From positions 602,382-666,381 of the forward strand of contig NW_019091500.1 in assembly GCF_001949145.1 (NCBI RefSeq): a DNA stretch of 64,000 nucleotides. The letters run 5' to 3'. The stretch comes from Acanthaster planci (lineage: Eukaryota > Echinodermata > Asteroidea > Valvatida > Acanthasteridae). A program made the position numbers and the translations under genes. The notes beneath the pieces are model-generated. The model was not told the DNA's origin. It made no database searches and was given only the letters and a program-made list of their open reading frames with translations. This document shows, piece after piece, positions 59,001 to 64,000 of this stretch (position 1 is its first letter; every line of letters begins with the position of its first letter).

Positions 59001-62000
59001 AGGAAAGAAGCACTATGCCAACCTGTCTCCCCAAATTAAAGAAATAATTCACAAGAATATTAGGGATATTGCTTTGTTTAGTCAAACACCTGTAGTATAC
59101 TGTCCTCATTTTTTCCTAGTTTTATCCAAGCTACATCCTCCTAAGAAGATGAGTCTTCATGTGGATCTTGAAACACCAGATTCCATCTTGGCTAACGTCA
59201 ACCTGAAGGTAGAAAATCAAACATTTTTACTGATTACCTATTACCCATTTACCTATTGAGTCAAATTGTACAAGTCGTGAGCAAAGATCGTATAGCACCG
59301 CGTAGCGGCGCAAGATGCAGAACTTCACTGTGAATACACGTAAAATGTTGTAATCGCATAGGCACCATTTGAGCAAGAAATGCGCCTGCACAATGCACTT
59401 TACTGCATAGGCGCCCCGCACCTAGTGAGCCTGTGCCTAAGCATTACCGTAAACTGCGCAGGCATATCACTTGCTCAAATGGCACCCATGGTAATTACAC
59501 CTTGTGGGCAGAGTTATCCATCTTGTACCTTCGGTGCTATACGATCTTTGGTTATGAGTTGACCATGAAGGGTTAACTGTGACTTGGACAAACATAACTT
59601 GATGTGTGCAGAAACTTAGATTTGCTGTCAGTAAATTTTAAGACTGGTAATGTAGAACTGTGTGGGATGCTTTTCTTTTATGGAACATCAGTGACCCTAT
59701 ATGGAATTTGTTAGAGAAGAGTCTACAAAATGTCAGCAAACAAAAAGAGAAAGTTGCATCGCACCTTTTCTGCAGAATGCAGGCACAATACATGTCATTC
59801 ATAAAGAGAACTGTCTGGTTTGTTTTCTAGGCACTGATCAACAAGCATACCTTCAACAGTCTACCTGCTCACTACCAATACAAACTACTTACTCTTCTGC
59901 CAAAAGTTGACAGAATACACACCAATGATAACTTCATTAAGTAAGTACTCATTTAAATTGTTTTAACCCAGGATCATTGTCTCTTACTATACTAGTGTGT
60001 ATTTTAAAGGTGGACATTTCCACAAAGCATTGTAAATAGTAGTCAGTTTGAAGTCAGGAATTCTTAAGAACTAGGACTTGAACCAATGAGAATTCCATGG
60101 CAAATTAAATTGATGTAATTTTTTATGTTAGATCCAGACTGAGGAAAACATTCCTTCCTCTGAGAACAAGTTGAATAGTGTAATATGTTCATATTGTTAA
60201 TGCTGTTTGTTTTCAGAATGAATACTTCAGCATTGGATAACGAGTTCTTTGCTAGAGCATGCAGTAAATGGAGGGAACGCTTGTCAGCAGGAGAGTTTAC
60301 ACCAGAATCTCAGCTAAGACTCAGACAGGAAATTGAGAAAGATATGATCAAGCTGGACCCATGGAAGGTATGTCTCTTCAAATACAGAGATATAAGGCTT
60401 GCATCAACATACCAGGCTCTTGAACTTCTGAGCTTTGTATTCTTCAGCATTCATTCCAGCCTGTACAATTTCAAGCATTATTGTTTAACCATAGCATCAT
60501 GAATGTTGCCGGGTTAGATCTTGAAATCTGGCCTTTTTTCAATGAAAAATTTAGAGGCATTTTTAATCAGCTGACTTTGAAATGTCTCATTCTCTACCTG
60601 GCTGCTTGCATGTTAACACTTGACTGTTCTTATTGTATGCTCACTCGGGATGTGGTACCCATCTACATCCTGAAAAGGAATTAAATTTCTGACAGCTGTT
60701 TAACCTAACCAAATTATTCAACACAACGCATCCCATTGAAACAGATGATTTTCTTAATATGCTCTGTCTGCTTGTTCCTGCCGAGAACCTTTGATGTTTC
60801 TTCCCAATTTAAAAGACATTTCCTTTCATTGTCAACTTCCCATTCTCTCCATGGTTGTAGGCCAAACATTTTGAACCATCCTGGGGTCAGTCTCTTCTCG
60901 CCACTGCCCCTGATATCCCAGAATCCTTTGCAAGTATGGGCGTCATCCCGCCTGAAGAGAGGAGAGCGCCAGCCATGCATACTAGAAGCTCTTCCCAGAG
61001 GAAAGTAGCCGCAGTGAACTCCGTCAGTACAGTGTATCGTAACACCAGGTCAGCGACTTCTGGTGGTCACCATCATTACCACAAGTTGGGTTATGACTCT
61101 CCAAGACATCATCGGAGTATGTCAGCCAGAGAGAGTCGACGGATGCATCGTATGGCCCAGAAGGAGCTCAAATATCGAGCTTCAATGGAAGTCAAAAGCA
61201 CTCCCAAACCAGGCCCTGTACCTAAACAACCAGATCTTAGATCAGTCATTGCGGATATCAATATCAAGCAGTCAACTAATAGCAGTTTAGCTTCATCACA
61301 GTCCAATTTCTCTTGTAGTTCTCTTCTGTCCAGTATGGCAATGGAAAGCCAACGAAATCAAGCTGCAGCAAATTTAGTGGCTTCTTCTTCAGCCTCGCAG
61401 TTGCTACCGAAATCATCTGATGGAAAAAATGTTGGTTCAATGAAGAGACACTTAGAAAGTACAGATGAAGGTACAGACAAGCGTCTATGTTTAGATGATG
61501 GTAACGTGGTGATGCTAGGTACACGTCAAGTGTCCAGAAGTCAGTCTGTGTCTACTCAGTCTTCCACAACAATTATCACTGCTGTCTCGTATGCTAATGC
61601 TTCACGGCAACAAACTTCAACCTCTGCAGTAGTGAATTCTGACAATAAACCCAAGGTTCAATCCAACATCAAATCATCGGTTAATGTCGGAAAGCAAGGG
61701 ACAAAAACACTCGCTCAGATCAAGGCTCAGACTCAAGCCCGGGCACAGGCTCATGGCTCAACACGTACTTTGGCACAGATTAAAGCTCAGACAACGGCCA
61801 AGTTGTTGGCACGGTCGGCAGCTCAAGCAGAGGCACAAGCTAAGACAGCTAGTCATATGCCAACAATTTTAAGTCGATCACGATCTCCACAATGGAATAC
61901 TGTCAAAACAGTGATTCCTGTTGCTCTGTCATCAAGCAATGCTGCAGGAAACATCACACAATCATCATCTAATCAAGGATCCAAACCTAAGCTACCCAAT

Positions 62001-62795
62001 CATGTGCTACAAGTAAATACATCCACTCAGCAAGTTGTTCAAACCATTCAACCATTCATCATTAAAACTCAACCAGGAAGTAATGTTAGTGTCGTCTACG
62101 TAACCCAGCCAAATGTGGTAACCCTAATGCCAGCGTCAGCTGCTGCCATTCAGCATATGAATAGCAAAGGTCCAAGTCTTGCAAAATCAGTGTCCGTGGT
62201 TCAAAGCACATCAAGTTCTAAGGTAGTGGTTGAGTCTGTCCCACAGATAACAACTTCAGCTGGTGTATCTCAGAGACCAAACTCAATCAAAACTCTTCTG
62301 AACTTGCAAAATGTATCAGGAGAATCTTCAACCAGTGCCTCACCACAGGAAGAGAAGAGTGAAGGTCTTTCTAATGGGATTAGTCTGGAAACACCAGCCA
62401 ACCAAAGTACGAATAAGCCTGAAACACCATCCTCTGAACCTCGAGTTGTGAGCACAAGTGAGGTCGTTGTCTTGGAAAACGAAACTACCTTTGCACAGCA
62501 GCAGATTGCATCAGCTAGTACTACTGGAACACCTGCTGTAGTCTCAGATTCATTCAAGATTGTAGCAAACAGTAATGCACAGGTGGATCCATTTTCAAAT
62601 CGATCAACAGCAAGTGTTGTGCTTCAGCCAGTTGACATGGCAGCTAACGGAAGGGAGAGTGCTAATAGTTTAGATGCTTCCGGTAAATGTTCATGTCGCT
62701 TGGGGGCAATGGTTGTATGTAAAGGTTGTGGCGCTTTCTGCCATGATGACTGTATTAGTCCAACAAGTCTGTGTATGGCTTGTGTAGTGAGATAA
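53397..62795 (+). CDS. ASXL: Additional sex combs-like protein (ASXL), complete, 11 exons
   Basis: ASXL proteins are chromatin regulators that bind and activate the BAP1/Calypso deubiquitinase (PR-DUB), which removes ubiquitin from histone H2A. Exons: 53397-53453, 54815-54897, 55949-56057, 56732-56873, 57327-57656, 58008-58486, 58750-58777, 59120-59208, 59831-59940, 60217-60367 and 60861-62795. Phases agree throughout, giving 3513 nt and 1170 aa. Start [19 protein letters not shown] matches the invariant ASXL N-terminus. Domains: HARE-HTH (about residues 10-83), ASXH/DEUBAD (about 425-526, from ETPDSIL through [17 protein letters not shown]), repeated TLAQIKAQ motifs (about 805-845), and a C-terminal PHD finger ending CMACVVR. 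Between them lie Ser/Pro/Gln-rich disordered stretches. It appears to be a single pre-duplication ASXL, so no vertebrate number is assigned. Confidence 0.96.
53608..54107. mobile_element. hAT-like MITE with 8-bp duplication in ASXL intron 1
   Basis: GGTCATGCTATTT occurs near the left end and inverted near the right end (AAATAGCATGACC). GCGTCAAC/GTTGACGC subterminal repeats point inward. The octamer GCCGATGG flanks both sides (53600-53607 and 54108-54115), the duplication size of hAT elements. The terminal repeats are offset by about four bases, so the exact left tip is uncertain. Confidence 0.65.
56324..56573. mobile_element. 250-bp MITE with GGGGCCAATTTCAT termini
   Basis: Left end CTGGGGCCAATTTCATAAAG and right end (reverse complement) CTGGGGCCAATTTCATTGCG form inverted repeats, continued by GCTGCTTAAGC on both sides, giving about 30-base arms. 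It has no coding capacity. It lies in ASXL intron 3. I associate this terminus with repeats common in echinoderm genomes, from memory only. Confidence 0.75.
56732..58777 (+). CDS. ASXL: ASXL exons 4-7: disordered linker
   Basis: Exons 56732-56873 (acidic/Ser), 57327-57656, 58008-58486 and the 28-bp exon 58750-58777 (PRNRDKKFS). A basic patch [13 protein letters not shown] near the end of exon 5 resembles the PRVVLTPLK motif of vertebrate ASXL. Exon 6 is Ser/Asp/Gln-rich. Exon 5 is assigned its frame from the phases on both sides; a second frame is also open over its first 95 bases. Confidence 0.85.
58886..59022 (-). mobile_element. tRNA-derived SINE of a second type, minus strand
   Basis: On the minus strand, TGGCATAGTGC (A box, near 59020-59010) and GGGGTTCAAATCCGGC (B box, 58986-58971) are spaced as in a tRNA-Ser/Leu-type head. 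The body differs from the other SINEs, lacking ATAAATGGG. It lies in ASXL intron 7. Confidence 0.6.
59120..60367 (+). CDS. ASXL: ASXL exons 8-10: ASXH/DEUBAD domain
   Basis: Exons 59120-59208 ([18 protein letters not shown]), 59831-59940 ([26 protein letters not shown]) and 60217-60367 ([37 protein letters not shown]). These match vertebrate ASXL block by block, including the NEF motif region implicated in BAP1 activation. The intron between the first two holds a fold-back element. Confidence 0.96.
59282..59550. mobile_element. Nested fold-back element in ASXL intron
   Basis: CAAAGATCGTATAGCACCG at the left is perfectly inverted at the right end (19 bases). Inside, GGCACCATTTGAGCAAG (from 59361) pairs with CTTGCTCAAATGG (about 59470-59486). 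The whole 269-bp unit can fold into two concentric stems. It has no reading frame of note. Confidence 0.7.
60861..62795 (+). CDS. ASXL: ASXL exon 11: C-terminal half with TLAQIKAQ repeats and PHD finger
   Basis: This 1935-bp terminal exon starts in phase at [13 protein letters not shown] and ends at TAA 62793-62795. It contains a His/Tyr/Arg-rich segment, long Ser/Thr/Gln-rich regions, two copies of TLAQIKAQT near 61706-61800 (vertebrates have a similar single TLADIKA motif), and an atypical PHD finger at 62688-62792 with [15 protein letters not shown] and CMAC. Confidence 0.96.
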   Translation, partial: AKHFEPSWGQSLLATAPDIPESFASMGVIPPEERRAPAMHTRSSSQRKVAAVNSVSTVYRNTRSATSGGHHHYHKLGYDSPRHHRSMSARESRRMHRMAQKELKYRASMEVKSTPKPGPVPKQPDLRSVIADINIKQSTNSSLASSQSNFSCSSLLSSMAMESQRNQAAANLVASSSASQLLPKSSDGKNVGSMKRHLESTDEGTDKRLCLDDGNVVMLGTRQVSRSQSVSTQSSTTIITAVSYANASRQQTSTSAVVNSDNKPKVQSNIKSSVNVGKQGTKTLAQIKAQTQARAQAHGSTRTLAQIKAQTTAKLLARSAAQAEAQAKTASHMPTILSRSRSPQWNTVKTVIPVALSSSNAAGNITQSSSNQGSKPKLPNHVLQVNTSTQQVVQTIQPFIIKTQPGSNVSVVYVTQPNVVTLMPASAAAIQHMNSKGPSLAKSVSVVQSTSSSKVVVESVPQITTSAGVSQRPNSIKTLLNLQNVSGESSTSASPQEEKSEGLSNGISLETPANQSTNKPETPSSEPRVVSTSEVVVLENETTFAQQQIASASTTGTPAVVSDSFKIVANSNAQVDPFSNRSTASVVLQPVDMAANGRESANSLDASGKCSCRLGAMVVCKGCGAFCHDDCISPTSLCMACVVR

Positions 62796-63043
62796 CTTTA
62801 AGCCATCTTCTGACCAAATTGAGTGTGTTTGTAGAACTAGAAGGTTCTGTGTAAGACAGTTTTTGTAAGTACAAAAAGTTTATAAAGCACTGTTAAAAAT
62901 CTCTCATGTTTGGCTGATTGCATTGTGTATGTATTTTTATCCAATGTTGTGGCTACATGTTTTTGTACAAAACATGGGATAACCAACACAGCTCTTTGTG
63001 CATGAGGAGGGATGTTTAATTTCTTAGCATTAATTCAGATTGG

Positions 63044-63049
63044 AATAAA
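63044..63049 (+). terminator. Candidate poly(A) signal of ASXL
   Basis: AATAAA 249 bases after the ASXL stop. A second copy lies at 63663-63668, so alternative 3' ends are possible. Confidence 0.45.
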
Positions 63050-64000
63050 GTCTTCAGATTTAAGTTATCCTTCAAGGGGTACAACAGTTACATATTCATA
63101 ACCAAAATGTTGTGTTTAGTGAAGTAAAAGCCTTTTTGGTTGTCCATTCATTACAAGCTCTACAAACAAGGTGTCACATACACGTAGCATTCCTTTGCCA
63201 TTGTTCATCCTATCACTTGTGAAAGGATATGTGATGGAACCAAGAACAGCATGAGCTGAATACTTAAACCGTCATCAAACCTTCTTGCATAACTACACAC
63301 ATTTTTACAACCGAAGATAGAGCTAAAGAGCTGTAAGGACAACAATTTTTATAGTGGAATTTTAAGTATTGTGTTCAAAATTATTTTTTGTTGTTCAGTT
63401 CACACATACATATAGTCTCCATTCCTAGGTGCCTATCACTGCTAATTCATCAAATGAGCCAAGATTTATCTGAAAAGAAAAGCTTATCAAAGTAATGAAG
63501 AAGTGTAGCAGCGAAGGTTCTTTTGCCCCTGTATGCATGGGTATCAATTATCATGTAAATATCAATTGTATCAAAGTTGTACATTGACTGGCAGAGGATG
63601 CGACTTGATAGTAATGTCATTTATTGATTTTATATGAATACACAAAGATAGCCATCACAAGCAATAAAATACCAGTAATGTACTAGTACCTGTAACGTGC
63701 TATTATGGAAAAAACAAACAGGGCAAAGGTTTCTGAAACAATCTTATCCTGAATGTATCTTTGATTTGAAAAAAATGTTGCTTTCCAGTGGGTGGAACAG
63801 ATGTAGGATACGACTTGCATTTCTGCATCTTTCATTTTTTTTTTTGCTCTGAACAATGATGTACGGTAATGTAGATTGGAGAGTTATGGAAAGTAGTCAA
63901 ATAGGATTTAACTCTTTGGGACATCATGCCATACGTATGTTTGATTTTGTTGCAAATGTATTTTGTTTCTTATCATCTGTAATGGGTATATTTAATTTGT

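Overview
This is an animal nuclear genomic window: intron-rich, AT-rich, with GT–AG introns of 0.1 to 5 kb, SINEs and small DNA transposons, and one assembly gap (148 Ns). The three protein-coding genes are clearly metazoan. The repeat content (tRNA-derived SINEs, TACATGTA-rich DNA, and a 250-bp element with GGGGCCAATTTCAT termini that I associate with echinoderms, perhaps sea stars) suggests an invertebrate deuterostome. That placement is inference.

Layout: (1) Positions about 1277-19613, + strand, hold the 3' two-thirds of a peroxidasin gene: LRR C-cap, four Ig domains, the animal heme-peroxidase domain, and a C-terminal coiled coil with no VWC domain. Its signal peptide and LRR exons lie upstream of the window. 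(2) Positions 19614-34468 are a roughly 15 kb intergenic stretch with no convincing intact gene. It holds tandem repeats, a SINE, the N gap and some decayed coding-like pieces. (3) Positions 34469-51824, - strand, hold an 18-exon coiled-coil gene predicted to encode 1011 aa, probably the CCDC178 orthologue. (4) Positions 53397-62795, + strand, hold an 11-exon Additional-sex-combs-like (ASXL) gene predicted to encode 1170 aa. It has the HARE-HTH domain, the ASXH/DEUBAD domain and the C-terminal PHD finger.

The coiled-coil gene and ASXL are head to head across a short probable bidirectional promoter (about 53036-53396). As I recall the human map, CCDC178 and ASXL3 are also divergent neighbours on 18q12, while PXDN and ASXL2 share chromosome arm 2p. 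The window may therefore preserve an old deuterostome linkage. The three genes have no evident shared pathway: extracellular-matrix collagen IV cross-linking, a probable ciliary or structural coiled coil, and Polycomb PR-DUB chromatin regulation.

All exon boundaries were set by hand from splice sites and codon phase. Every junction is phase-consistent, one of them only if a GC–AG intron is used. The most unusual non-genic material is a set of inverted-repeat elements (a pogo/Tigger-like 1.1 kb element with TA duplication, a hAT-like 500-bp element with 8-bp duplication, a two-copy 240-bp MITE, a 250-bp MITE, a nested fold-back), a 127-bp perfect-register hairpin, and two strikingly regular minisatellites (32 x 25 bp and 12 x 33 bp).
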